A stretch of 64,000 bases of DNA, taken from positions 930,001-994,000 of the forward strand of contig NZ_CP111036.1 of NCBI RefSeq assembly GCF_026248685.1, written 5' to 3'. A program made the position numbers and the translations under genes. Each line of letters begins with the position of its first letter. The stretch's first letter is position 1. The DNA comes from Haladaptatus caseinilyticus (lineage in GTDB: Archaea; Halobacteriota; Halobacteria; Halobacteriales; Haladaptataceae). Shown in pieces: positions 54,160 to 62,992 of this stretch. The notes below the pieces were generated by a model, which saw only the letters and a list, made by a program, of their open reading frames with translations, did no database searches and was not told the origin of the DNA.

Positions 54160-55074
54160 TTAGGGACTCCACTGTGCCGACCACGACCCGCTGCCGTCGC
54201 CCCCTGTCCACTCGACACCCAAGTCGCTCGCGGAACGATTGGCGGAAATCTCGTAGGCCAACCATCCGGTCTGCCCCTCACCCGATGCGACGTCACGACG
54301 TCCAAATCGTTCCAATTCGTACTTCCCCTCCGATTTAGCGATGTCGGACGGTTTCTCCCTGCGCTCACCGACGAGGAGCGTGAAAGTGTCTCCCTTCGGA
54401 AGCGATTGTCGCATCCGGAATCTATTTTCAGCACTCACTGTCACGAAGGCCCACTGGCGACCGTCGTCCGCTTCCACATCCCTCATCTCGCCACTTCCCG
54501 TTTCGTACCGATAGTGGTCAGTTACGGTAATATCCTGGACCGAAATCGCCATCTCGTTCGGGGTAACGAACGTCTCGCCGATGGAGAGGTCCGGACCGAC
54601 GATTTTAACGGAAAACGACTGTTCGAATGCGGGAAGCAGGTAGTTGACCGTCGAGACGTACGGGTAAGAGAGCTTCGTGGACCAGGTCGCCGTCTCCCCC
54701 GGGGTGATTTTTTTGGTCTGAATCATTCCGGACTGTTGGGAACCACCCTCGCTTCCGTTCACTTCTATCGGCGATTCGAACGACCTCGCGGAGTCGCCGG
54801 TGTTCTTGATCGTGAACTCGATGGTAAACTCCTCGTCCAGCACGACCTCGTTCGGCACGTTCGCCGAAACGAGTGCGAAGCCGTTGCCCGTCGTGGCGAC
54901 ACCTCCCGAATCGTCGTTGCCTCCCGAATTACTGGTGGTTCCGGCCTTGCCGTCAGCATTCGTTGTCGAACTATTCCCATTCCCGCCGTCTTCCGGCTCG
55001 GAACCAGTGCATCCCGCCAGGGCTCCCCCGGCGAATGCAGCTCCGGAGACCATCAGAAATCTTCTACGGCGCAT
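54160..55074 (-). CDS. Secreted lipoprotein with DUF4352-like domains
   Basis: Exported protein of 304 residues. It starts MRRRRFLMVSGAAFAGG with a Tat motif and a lipobox ending AGC near residue 22, so it should be lipid-anchored. A Gly/Ser/Thr/Asp-rich linker runs to about residue 60, then two beta-sandwich regions, the second resembling DUF4352 (immunoglobulin-like). ATG at 55074 is chosen because the signal begins there. Function unknown. Confidence 0.82.
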   Translation of the reverse strand: MRRRRFLMVSGAAFAGGALAGCTGSEPEDGGNGNSSTTNADGKAGTTSNSGGNDDSGGVATTGNGFALVSANVPNEVVLDEEFTIEFTIKNTGDSARSFESPIEVNGSEGGSQQSGMIQTKKITPGETATWSTKLSYPYVSTVNYLLPAFEQSFSVKIVGPDLSIGETFVTPNEMAISVQDITVTDHYRYETGSGEMRDVEADDGRQWAFVTVSAENRFRMRQSLPKGDTFTLLVGERREKPSDIAKSEGKYELERFGRRDVASGEGQTGWLAYEISANRSASDLGVEWTGGDGSGSWSAQWSP

Positions 55075-55246
55075 GGGTAATTTACACACAAGGACGGAAA
55101 TAAACACTCTGTCGTTGACTGATTTTTTCTATTCGGTACGGAGCGCCTGGCAAACGGTTCGAACGAACTATCAACGCGTAATCAACGGCAGTTCGTACCG
55201 TAGGGACCCCCTACTGGCAGGTGGAGTTGAATCATCCCGGATGGAT

Positions 55247-55693
55247 CTATAGCGATTCGATTCCGTCCCCGACGCCGATTTCGCCCGATTCGACGATGAC
55301 CGCACGAAGACCACCGCGATGAACCAATGCGGAGAGCGTTCCTTTCTCAGTCAGCGACTCCAAATGTGAACACGGTTCACAGAGTTCCACGCCCTCGCAA
55401 ACTGCCCCACCGACACGGAATCTCTCGCCGACGAGATGGTTCAGTGCGGCGTCACGGGTGGTCACGTTCCGGCGATGCGCTCCCGGTTCGAGCGAAATTC
55501 CGGATTCCTGCTCGACGGCCTCCACTGCTTCGGCCTCGATGAAGGTGATGTCGTCCCCCGAGGAGTCGGGGTCGAAGTGGCGGTCACCGCGCAGACCCGA
55601 CCCTGCGATCGCTTCGACCGTATCGACCGCTTCCGTTTCCGCCGCCGACTCGCGCGCGAGGTGAATCGCGTTCACCGTTCCAGACCCGTTCAT
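55247..55693 (-). CDS. MOSC-domain protein
   Basis: Protein of 148 residues with a single MOSC domain, which in larger enzymes binds sulfur-carrying molybdenum cofactor. GLRGDRHFDPDSS near residue 33, RRNVTTRDAALNHLVG near 74 and GVELCEPCSHLES near 100 with the conserved Cys are family marks. No partner domain is present. Probably a sulfur or cofactor transfer step. Confidence 0.9.
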   Translation of the reverse strand: MNGSGTVNAIHLARESAAETEAVDTVEAIAGSGLRGDRHFDPDSSGDDITFIEAEAVEAVEQESGISLEPGAHRRNVTTRDAALNHLVGERFRVGGAVCEGVELCEPCSHLESLTEKGTLSALVHRGGLRAVIVESGEIGVGDGIESL

Positions 55694-55753
55694 GGACCAC
55701 GGTTGCTCGCTAACGGCTTAAAACCGCGGTCGGCGGTAGTCTAGGTGAAGTGG

Positions 55754-56002
55754 TTAGCGTTCAGTCCGCAACGAATCGATGGTTTCGTAGACGTAGTCGC
55801 GAAGTGCAACTGCCGTTCGGGCCGATTCCTGCCCGGTTTGCTGGCGCTGGAGAAGGAGCGACCGGAAGTACGAGACCGAATTAATCATCCAGGAGAGCTT
55901 TCGCCGCTGGTCGAATCCATCCGGAAGCGGACGAACGGACTCATAACCGGCACGAAACGGTTCGATTCGGGCGCGGGCGCTGTCGCTCCGACCGAAAAAG
56001 TG
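55754..56002 (-). pseudogene. 3' remnant, possibly a phosphotransferase-family gene
   Basis: A minus-strand frame open from beyond 56002 to a TAA at 55754-55756 reads protein-like sequence (RIEPFRAGYESVRPLPDGFD, then DYVYETIDSLRTER) but has no good start; only an internal ATG would give 43 residues. The look recalls the C-terminal helices of aminoglycoside/choline phosphotransferase proteins, by memory only. Probably a 5'-truncated gene. Confidence 0.35.
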
Positions 56003-56059
56003 GACGGTTTGAAGAGAAACGTTCGCTAACTTAATACTTTCGCAACTATTGTTCGAACT

Positions 56060-56257
56060 ATGACCGAAATCACGATGGCCGACTTCCGAACCATCTTCGG
56101 GATAGCCCTCCTAATAGCTGTTTTCGACTGGGTCGTGACCACCGGCGGTAAATTCGGAGATTTCGTTACTACCGTCGGTGGAGTCATCGCACTCCTCGCC
56201 GCATTTTTCGTCGTCGGACTGCTGTTTCTCTTCCTCCAGCGACAGAATGCGTGGTGA
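56060..56257 (+). CDS. Small two-TM membrane protein
   Basis: Protein of 65 residues with two hydrophobic helices near 10-28 and 37-59 and a basic end. ATG at 56060; Function unknown. It lies between the remnant and the acyl-CoA dehydrogenase gene. Confidence 0.6.
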   Translation: MTEITMADFRTIFGIALLIAVFDWVVTTGGKFGDFVTTVGGVIALLAAFFVVGLLFLFLQRQNAW

Positions 56258-56334
56258 AATCCGCCCTCTTCGTTCCGTCAAATGTCGAAAGAGAAACGCC
56301 GTCGTTAATTTCGAACTCACCCCCCGTCAGTCGC

Positions 56335-57498
56335 TCATTCGAAGGCGGCAATCCCCGTCAAATCCTGCCCGAGAACCAGCGTGTGGATGTCGTGGGTTCC
56401 CTCGTAGGTGTACACGGTCTCCATGTTCGCCATGTGGCGCATCGGCGGGTAATCCGTCGTGATACCGTTGCCGCCGAGCATTTCGCGGGCGATGCGGGCT
56501 TGGTCGCGGGCCATTCGGACGTTGTTTCGCTTCGCCATCGAGACGTGCTGTGGGCGCAGGTCGCCACGCTCCTTCAGATCGGCGAGGCGGTGGGCAAGCA
56601 GCTGCGACGTGGTGATCTGGGTCGCCATCTCCGCCAGTTTACCCTGCTGGAGTTGGAACCGGGCGATCGGACCGCCGAACTGCTCGCGGTCGGTCGCGTA
56701 CTGGCGGGCCGTCTCGAAACAGTCACGAGCAGCGCCGACTGCGCCCCACGCGATACCGTATCGGGCCTGCGTGAGACACGACAGTGGACCCTTCATTCCT
56801 TCGACGCCCGGGAGGACGTTGTCCTCGGGAATCGTGACGTTCTGGAGACTGATTTCGCCCGTGATGGAGGCCCGAAGCGAGAGTTTTTCGTCGATCTTGT
56901 TCGTCGTCACGCCGTCGCGCTCGGTTTCCACGAGGAAGCCGCGAACCGGATCGTTCTCCGCGGAGCGGTCACGCGCCCACACGACCGCCACGTCCGAAAT
57001 CGGGGAGTTGGTGATCCACGTTTTCGACCCGTTGAGAACGTACTCGTCGCCCTCCTTTTCGGCGTGTGTTTCCATCCCCGATGGGTTCGACCCGTGCTCG
57101 GGTTCGGTGAGGCCGAAACAGCCCACTGCCTTCCCTTCACCGAGGTCAGGCAGCCATTCCTCCTTCTGTTCCTCGGACCCGAAGGCGTGAATCGGGTACA
57201 TCACGAGCGCGCCCTGCACGCTGGCCATCGAGCGGAGGCCGGAGTCACAGGCTTCGAGTTCTTGCATCAGCAGCCCGTAGGCCGTCTCGCTTAGGTTCGG
57301 CAGGCCGTAGCCGTCGAGGTTCGGCGCGTAGAAACCGAGTTCACCCATCTCCGGAATGAGTTCCGTCGGGAACGTTCCCGCCTCGTAGTGGTCGCCGATG
57401 TCGGGTTTGACGTGTTCTTCGACGAACTCGCGGGCGGTATCCCGAACCATCCGCTCTTCCTGTCCGAGGTCGGTCTCCAGTTCTACGTAATCGAGCAT
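56335..57498 (-). CDS. Acyl-CoA dehydrogenase family protein
   Basis: FAD enzyme of 387 residues that oxidises acyl-CoA. CFGLTEPEHGSNPSGMET near residues 130-147, WITNSPISDVAVVWARDR near 160, RYGIAWGAVGAARDCFE near 242 and GGNGITTDYPPMRHMANME near 342 with TYEGTHDIHTLVLG near 366 are typical; the last contains the region of the catalytic Glu (YEGTHDIH). Sequence is nearest to glutaryl-CoA dehydrogenases, but isovaleryl or butyryl is possible. Confidence 0.92.
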   Translation of the reverse strand: MLDYVELETDLGQEERMVRDTAREFVEEHVKPDIGDHYEAGTFPTELIPEMGELGFYAPNLDGYGLPNLSETAYGLLMQELEACDSGLRSMASVQGALVMYPIHAFGSEEQKEEWLPDLGEGKAVGCFGLTEPEHGSNPSGMETHAEKEGDEYVLNGSKTWITNSPISDVAVVWARDRSAENDPVRGFLVETERDGVTTNKIDEKLSLRASITGEISLQNVTIPEDNVLPGVEGMKGPLSCLTQARYGIAWGAVGAARDCFETARQYATDREQFGGPIARFQLQQGKLAEMATQITTSQLLAHRLADLKERGDLRPQHVSMAKRNNVRMARDQARIAREMLGGNGITTDYPPMRHMANMETVYTYEGTHDIHTLVLGQDLTGIAAFE

Positions 57499-57738
57499 GG
57501 AGAACTCTCCGGAGGGGAGGCTAAAAAACGCTCCTACTCCGGGGAACTGGAGGGGGAAAACCGATCATGGCGATGGAGAGGGGAAGCGTTCGACAGTCGG
57601 TCCGAAAACAGACACTGCGAATCGTTGGTTTTCGGTGGTCGGTTCGGGTGAAACTACCCTGCTGGTTCTGGAGGGTTGATTCCCTACCGACGGCACGTCG
57701 CTGTCGCTACTGACGATCGAACGTGCGAAGAATAACCC

Positions 57739-58155
57739 TTACTCCTCCGGAATCGCGTCGTCCCGCGAAATCGCGATATCGAGGTAGGCATCGGCCTGCT
57801 CCGAGTGAACGCCTTTATCCACGAGTTCGCGGTCGTCGTCGTACTGAACGAGCCCAGCCATCGCGAGTTTCGGGAGTTGCGTGTGCTGGAGTGACATGTA
57901 CACGTTTCGTCGATGCTCGTCGGAGACGAGGTCGATGGATTTGTCCATCTCCCACGCCGCGACGGTGTCTACGATGTCCGGAAGTGTCACGGGCGTTTCC
58001 TCACGTCGAAGATAGTGGAGGATGTAGCGACTCCGGCGAGATGCGAGGGCATCGAAGAGGGCGTCCTGCGATAACGAAGGCACGTTGGCGCTCGGGCCGG
58101 ACGGCGAAGGCGCAGCGCGTGACGAATTCTCGTCGTCTGTCGTCGGATCTGCCAT
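57739..58155 (-). CDS. Small winged-helix protein (DUF7344-like)
   Basis: Protein of 138 residues; the first 25 are low-complexity and Ser/Pro-rich. The middle (QDALFDALASRRSRYILHYL near residues 30-49, then VYMSLQHTQLPKLAMAGLVQY near 85) is a wHTH with the haloarchaeal pattern LF-x-L-x-S-R-R-R. Such genes usually regulate neighbours. Probably a transcriptional regulator; target unknown. Confidence 0.78.
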   Translation of the reverse strand: MADPTTDDENSSRAAPSPSGPSANVPSLSQDALFDALASRRSRYILHYLRREETPVTLPDIVDTVAAWEMDKSIDLVSDEHRRNVYMSLQHTQLPKLAMAGLVQYDDDRELVDKGVHSEQADAYLDIAISRDDAIPEE

Positions 58156-58236
58156 GGAATATGATCACGTCTTCAAAGAACGTGACTCTGGTGGTTAACC
58201 ATTCAGGTTATTTATATTGATATCGCTGCTCGACGG

Positions 58237-58929
58237 TCAATCTGCTGACATCTCTGATGTGTCGGCGACGTAGCTCGTGAAGTTTTCGAAGACTATTTTC
58301 GCGTCACTGGCTGCAGCGTAGTTCTCCTCGTTGATGCCGTCAAGCACCGTTTGAAGGCGTTCTTCGGACAGATTCTTCCCGCGCGTAACCTCCTCGGCCG
58401 TGTCCATGTCGTACTCGGGGTGGAACTGGACGCCGAACACGTCTTCCTTTCGGAAGCCGTGATTCGAGTAGTCGTTTTCCGCGATGGGCTTCGCTCCCGG
58501 TGGAAGTTCCGCGACCTCATCCGAGTGCGTCGTGAACGCGACGAATCGGGAGTCGATACCGTCGAACAGGAGCGAGTCACCGGAGTGTTCTACCTCACGA
58601 TATCCGATTTCGTATTCACCCATGTCGCGGACGTCCCCGCCGAGTACGTCGGCCAGCAGTTGATGACCGTAACAGATGCCGAGCATGGGCATCCCGGATT
58701 CGATCGCGATTTCGATCCACTCCTTGAGCGGTGGAATCCACGCTTCGTCCCAGTACACTGACGACCGCGACCCCGAGACGACTGCGGCGTCGAAGTCGAA
58801 ACTGTTCGGCAGATGACCTTCGGTTACGTCGAACTCGGTGAGGTCAGCATCGAGTTCTCTACGGAAGTTCCGCCGCGTGTTTTCGTCCCCGTGCGCGGCG
58901 TTCAGAAATGCGATTCGGAGCCGACTCAT
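58237..58929 (-). CDS. Class I glutamine amidotransferase-like protein
   Basis: Protein of 230 residues with the GATase triad: Cys in GICYGHQLLADVLGG near 88, His in GVQFHPEYDMD near 173, and Glu two residues on. It resembles the glutaminase part of GMP synthase, without the synthase half, and the YgfF/small orphan amidotransferases. The ammonia acceptor cannot be told. It may work alone as a hydrolase. Confidence 0.88.
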   Translation of the reverse strand: MSRLRIAFLNAAHGDENTRRNFRRELDADLTEFDVTEGHLPNSFDFDAAVVSGSRSSVYWDEAWIPPLKEWIEIAIESGMPMLGICYGHQLLADVLGGDVRDMGEYEIGYREVEHSGDSLLFDGIDSRFVAFTTHSDEVAELPPGAKPIAENDYSNHGFRKEDVFGVQFHPEYDMDTAEEVTRGKNLSEERLQTVLDGINEENYAAASDAKIVFENFTSYVADTSEMSAD

Positions 58930-59251
58930 TGAGCAGTACTATAAACTGGAAGCAACAAATGGATTTCGTTATCGGGAATTTCGCCCCGTTTTGAAATCCG
59001 AAACGTACTCTCTAGCGCTATTTTCGTGTGTCGCCCACAAGTCAACATATCGGTGACAGTAAAAGAGTGCAGGCAGAGAATTGGACCTCGATTAAATTTT
59101 TTGTCGGTCCGGTAACGTCGCATTCGCCGGAGAGTGTCTCGAATAGGGGTTCGAATCCGAGGGGGAGAGGCCACGGATAGCGAGACTCTTCATGGTAAAA
59201 TTCGATGGTCGTCTTTCCACCACCAGCATTCGAAGATCGGCAAGGAGATCA
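58930..59251. other. Intergenic region without a gene
   Basis: Convenient 322-base gap between the amidotransferase start and the adenylate-forming gene end. It holds a six-T run near 59095-59101. GGTTCGAATCC at 59150-59160 resembles a tRNA T-loop but no stem or tRNA body fits around it. Nothing else seen. Confidence 0.4.
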
Positions 59252-60634
59252 CTACCCACCGAATCGCTTACGGAGTTCGCCCCGGTTTAGTTCGCCGGTT
59301 GTGCGACGAGGAAGCGAGGAGACCATTTCGATCGCCCGTGGCACTTCGTAGGGTTCGAGGCGCTCCTCCGCGAACTCCCGAAGTTCGCCCGGCGATACGT
59401 CACCGACGACGACAGCTTTCGGTGCCACACCACCGGTTTCCTCGACGGCCTCGATGACGCCCGCCGCTCGAACGTCGGGATGCGATTCGAGGACGGTTTC
59501 GACCGCTCGAGGATGCACCTGTTCGCCCTCACTCTCGAAGGGTTCGCTCGCTCGTCCGACGAAGGCGTACCCCTCGTCGTCGCGGCGGAACAGGTCTCCT
59601 GTCGAAACCCACTCGCCGAACCGCTCGCCGCCGAGGTAGCCGTTGGCGGTGGTCGGGCTACGAACGAACAGTTCGCCAGTTTCGTCCTCGGTTCGAACCT
59701 CGCAGTTCGGAAACGGATGAGCAACCTGCCCACCATCCGGTGTTTCACGAAGGACGTTCGGGCCGGTTTCGGGTCGACCGTACACTCGGACGAGCGGAAC
59801 GGGAAAGCCTTCGCGTACGTCGGGTGGAACGCGAGCACGGGTGGCGATCCAGTCGATGGAGTCGAGGGACGTGATCGACGGACGGTTCGTTCCGGCGTGC
59901 GCGTCTACCAGCTCGCGGAGCTCGGTCGGTCCGGCACCGAAACAGGTCACGTCGTGCTCCTCGATGGCGGCCATTGCACGTTCCGGGTCGAACGCGCGCT
60001 GGAGTACGAGGCGACCACCGACCATGAGAAGCGGCAGTGCGAACCTGAGCAAACAGTGAGAAACCGACAGCGGAAGGAGAATGATCGTACAGTCGGTTCG
60101 CCCCAATCCCCATCCCGAGATGGCGACGATGCAAGTCCACTCGATTGCCCGTCTCGACAGACGGACGATCCGTCGGCCGTCGTCAGTGTGTACGAGCAAG
60201 CAGGTGTCCCTCTGGTCGAATGCAGTCGTCCACTCGTCAGCGGATTCCACGGAGCTAGATTCGTCGTGCTCGAACTCGTCGAACGACTGAGCATCGAACT
60301 GTCGGACGAGATCACGTTGTGCCGATTCGTACAGCAGGAGGTCTGGGTCGATTTCTTCTACCGGGCGCGAAACGGTCGCGGGCGTTAGACGATGTGAAAC
60401 CGGCGCGAACATGCCGCCGACTCGCCACGTTGCGAACAGCAGAACGACTGATTCGAGACGGTTTCGAGAGATAACGGCAACCCTATCCCCCGGACCGATA
60501 CCGAATTCGGCGAGTCGGTTCGCAGTGGATTCCACCCTGCGAGCGAGCAGGTCGTAGGAGACTGCCGTGTTCCCATCGACGACCGCGACGCGACTCCCCC
60601 AGAGTTTGGCCTGTCGCTCCAGTGATAGCGACAT
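59252..60634 (-). CDS. Adenylate-forming (acyl-CoA synthetase-like) enzyme, catalytic motifs altered
   Basis: ANL-superfamily protein of 460 residues; the family usually has about 500-550. The normal P-loop (T-S-G-T-T-G-x-P-K-G) is replaced by HTDDGRRIVRLS near 150. The A5-like motif is YGRPETG near 288. A7/A8 are kept as STGDLFRRDDEGYAFVGRAS near 342. The final lysine of the PxxxxGK motif reads TTGELNR near 448, with Glu for Lys. So acyl-adenylate chemistry may be lost, though binding may remain. ATG at 60634 (MSLSLERQ). Confidence 0.82.
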   Translation of the reverse strand: MSLSLERQAKLWGSRVAVVDGNTAVSYDLLARRVESTANRLAEFGIGPGDRVAVISRNRLESVVLLFATWRVGGMFAPVSHRLTPATVSRPVEEIDPDLLLYESAQRDLVRQFDAQSFDEFEHDESSSVESADEWTTAFDQRDTCLLVHTDDGRRIVRLSRRAIEWTCIVAISGWGLGRTDCTIILLPLSVSHCLLRFALPLLMVGGRLVLQRAFDPERAMAAIEEHDVTCFGAGPTELRELVDAHAGTNRPSITSLDSIDWIATRARVPPDVREGFPVPLVRVYGRPETGPNVLRETPDGGQVAHPFPNCEVRTEDETGELFVRSPTTANGYLGGERFGEWVSTGDLFRRDDEGYAFVGRASEPFESEGEQVHPRAVETVLESHPDVRAAGVIEAVEETGGVAPKAVVVGDVSPGELREFAEERLEPYEVPRAIEMVSSLPRRTTGELNRGELRKRFGG

Positions 60635-60777
60635 ACATCTCATTGTGCGTGCGAGATGTTAGCAGTTCTGTTTGTCCGCGTTTCGGAGGACGAAATCAGA
60701 ACGCGCGTTTTCGACGGTTGCTATATAAGGTATATTATTATGCAAGGAAGCCGTTCAAGTCAAATACGGACGCCACG

Positions 60778-60897
60778 ATGGTAGAGAACGAACATAGCGA
60801 AAACGAACAACCGGTAGAAGCGTGTTCTGAGTGCGGCGAGTCGGTACTGTCGGTCTACCTCGAAAACGGATGCTGCCCGGACTGCCAAAGCGAGTGA
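60778..60897 (+). CDS. Small zinc-ribbon protein
   Basis: Protein of 39 residues: acidic start, CSECGES near residue 16 and GCCPDCQSE near 31, a CxxC...CxxC zinc site. A TATA-like box (CTATATAAGG, 60721-60730) lies 48-57 bases before the ATG. It sits divergently between the adenylate-forming gene and the hydrolase. Rubrerythrin-like small ribbons of this kind are frequent in haloarchaea; role unknown. Confidence 0.65.
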   Translation: MVENEHSENEQPVEACSECGESVLSVYLENGCCPDCQSE

Positions 60898-60956
60898 TCG
60901 TCGGACTATCGGAACCGGATTCGAGGCACACGTCAAACGTGTTATAATTTCCGACA

Positions 60957-61748
60957 TTATCGTATCGTCGTCTCCGCGTTTGCTTCCAGAAATTCGAGCA
61001 GTTCGTCGTTGACCTCCTTCGAGCGCTCGATATGGACGAGATGGGGCGCGTCCTCGAACGTCCGTAGCTCGCCACGGGGCAATCCATCCGCAAGTTCCTG
61101 GCCTGCATCGACCGGAAAGACGCCATCGTCGGTGCCATGAATGATCAGCGAGGGAATCGTGATTTCGTAGAGGTTGTCGCTCACGTCGAACCGTTCCATC
61201 GCTTCGAACTGAGCACGTTGGGCGTCGAGCGAGGCGTCATCCTCCAGTCGCCATTCGACGAGGTCCTCCAACCCTGTTTTGTATGCGTTTTCGCTCACCA
61301 CCGGACGAAGTGATTCGTGAAGCGCGTCGGGGGTTTTCTCCGCGAGTAGTTCGTCTCGAACCCCTGGTGAGAGTCGGGAACCGGCGGCGGCAGTTCCGAT
61401 GAGTGTCAGCGTTTTGGCTCGTGAATAGTTCATTGCGTATTGGAGCGCGATCATGCCCCCCAACCCTGCACCGACGAGGTGGACCTTTCGGAGGCTGTGG
61501 TCCGCCAGCACTGCATCGAGGTCCGCCGCCATCTCCGACACCGAGTACGGACCGATCGGTGCGTCCGACCGACCAGTACCTCGATCGTCCCATACCAACG
61601 ATTCGAACGGGCCAGCGATGGCGGCATGTTGCCAGCCCCACTGCCATGCGCCATATCCCACGTCCTCGATGAACGCGACCGTATCGTGTTTCGTCGGACC
61701 GTCCGTTTCGTAGTAGAGCGAGACGCCCCCGTGTTCCGCGAATGGCAT
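60957..61748 (-). CDS. Alpha/beta-hydrolase-fold protein, nucleophile Ser absent
   Basis: Protein of 263 residues with the hydrolase fold. The elbow that should read GxSxG is VGAGLGGMIALQYA near residues 92-105, so the nucleophile position is Gly. The acid and His sites are kept in HGTDDGVFPVDAG near 202 and DAPHLVHIERS near 235. WDDRGTGRSDAP near 55 is the usual oxyanion loop area. ATG at 61748 gives the canonical start; the frame extends 34 codons upstream without likeness. It may bind a ligand rather than hydrolyse it. Confidence 0.82.
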   Translation of the reverse strand: MPFAEHGGVSLYYETDGPTKHDTVAFIEDVGYGAWQWGWQHAAIAGPFESLVWDDRGTGRSDAPIGPYSVSEMAADLDAVLADHSLRKVHLVGAGLGGMIALQYAMNYSRAKTLTLIGTAAAGSRLSPGVRDELLAEKTPDALHESLRPVVSENAYKTGLEDLVEWRLEDDASLDAQRAQFEAMERFDVSDNLYEITIPSLIIHGTDDGVFPVDAGQELADGLPRGELRTFEDAPHLVHIERSKEVNDELLEFLEANAETTIR

Positions 61749-61858
61749 TCGTGATGGGAGTAGGGGATTCGAGCGTTTCAAGTCGTTCGTTTCTTCGTGA
61801 GGGACTTTCGCGATTGGGTTACTGTGTAAACGTGTGTGTACACTTGTCAAAGGGTTAG

Positions 61859-62071
61859 AATTCCCGAACCAATCACCGGCGAAATCCCTTCAAGCGCGCA
61901 GTGTGGGCCGAGCGGGATGCGACCCCCGAAATCGCCTACGCGGACCACGACGAAGTGTACGAATTCGAGCGTGAAATTGCGGCAAAAGCCGGAGTACAAA
62001 CCGAATCTGTGCTACTCGACGACCGTAGTTTGAAAAATATTCATTTTGATATCCTTTTTATACCAGTCTGA
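61859..62071 (+). pseudogene. C-terminal remnant of an unidentified protein
   Basis: A plus-strand frame bounded by stops has good haloarchaeal sequence for about 50 codons (FKRAVWAERDATPEIAYADH, EVYEFEREIAAKAGV) and then turns AT-rich. There is no ATG; a GTG at 61901 exists. The piece recalls the end of an HD-domain phosphohydrolase, a weak impression. Likely the tail of a lost gene at the edge of an AT-rich gap. Confidence 0.35.
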
Positions 62072-62131
62072 GAACATGGCTGTGGAGAAATCGCCGGGAC
62101 ATCAAATAGCATAGAAAGCACTAGAAATTAG

Positions 62132-62177
62132 ATAATGCGCATATATCCCATATTATACACTAGATAAGGCGCATTAT
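62132..62177. repeat. Inverted repeat in AT-rich spacer
   Basis: ATAATGCGC (62132-62140) and GCGCATTAT (62169-62177) are perfect 9-base arms around 28 AT-rich bases. Short direct repeats (ACTAGA or ACTAGAT) lie beside them. It is about 40 bases before the small membrane protein gene at 62218 and may be an operator or a stem-loop. Confidence 0.5.
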
Positions 62178-62217
62178 GTGATGAATAGTATTCAGTAAAT
62201 ACATCGTATTTAGATAT

Positions 62218-62475
62218 ATGTCCGCGATGGAACTGGCCAGTACGCTCGTCGCACAGGTAGTCGTTTTTCCCATTCAATTCATCGGCTTCTGGGCTTCTGT
62301 GTCGCTTCCGCTGTTCTACGTTCCCCTTCTCTTTACGGGATTCAAGCCGGAGATCAGCATCTTCGTCGCCCTGCTTGTGATACATCTCATCTCGTTAGTG
62401 GTTGGACACGGATACGGGCGGAAAAAACCGACACTACAGGAGGCAAATGTTAGTGAACGTCGCGCTGACGCATAG
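62218..62475 (+). CDS. Small two-TM membrane protein
   Basis: Protein of 85 residues with two hydrophobic helices near 7-42 (Phe-rich, possibly one re-entrant) and 48-65, and a basic tail (YGRKKPTLQEA). A second ATG three codons in is possible. The AT-rich spacer upstream holds an inverted repeat. Function unknown. Confidence 0.55.
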   Translation: MSAMELASTLVAQVVVFPIQFIGFWASVSLPLFYVPLLFTGFKPEISIFVALLVIHLISLVVGHGYGRKKPTLQEANVSERRADA

Positions 62476-62992
62476 AAGAGGCCAATAGCTAAGATGCGGA
62501 GGTCCAGTCATATTCGGCGATGAAGTCTATTTTGCTATACGAAATTCGTCTATCCGAGTTATTGTTCGATTCCATCGACACGAATCGACGGGCCGGCATC
62601 GTGATATCGTGCACTGTCGAACAGTTCCACGTCACATCGGCCCCATTCTCTCACCGATTTTGAGGACTGTCGATTCGCCGCCGATTAGCGACGCCTCCAG
62701 GGGCTTTCGATGCCGGTTTCGAAGATTACGTTCGTCCCACTCGAAACGGTCGATGAGTTCTACCGTTGAAGTACCGGCACTTCGTATCCATGGTGCAAAC
62801 GAATACGACAGGCCGTTCATCACAGTCAAAGTTACGATGATGCGTCTCCGCGGGGGGTTCGACTATTCACCCGCCCCGACCGAACGGTCATCGACGGAAC
62901 GGTGGAATCCGGTCGAGATTCGCTCGGCTACAACGATGCGTGAGACCGGACGTTGCTGGAAAATCGGAGGGATAGTGGTGACGTGAGTCGTG
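62476..62992. other. Intergenic region, possible remnant
   Basis: This 517-base gap has no gene I can support. A minus-strand frame 62632-62829 gives 65 residues with protein-like stretches (STVELIDRFEWDERNLRN) that may be a remnant; frames on the plus strand are unlike proteins. The end next to the binding-protein gene shows no clear hairpin. Confidence 0.35.

Noticed and set aside
56251-57294. Plus-strand frame of 347 codons
   Set aside because: Antisense to the acyl-CoA dehydrogenase gene.
59150-59165. tRNA T-loop-like GGTTCGAATCC
   Set aside because: Only two base pairs form beside it, and no D-arm, anticodon arm or acceptor stem fits.
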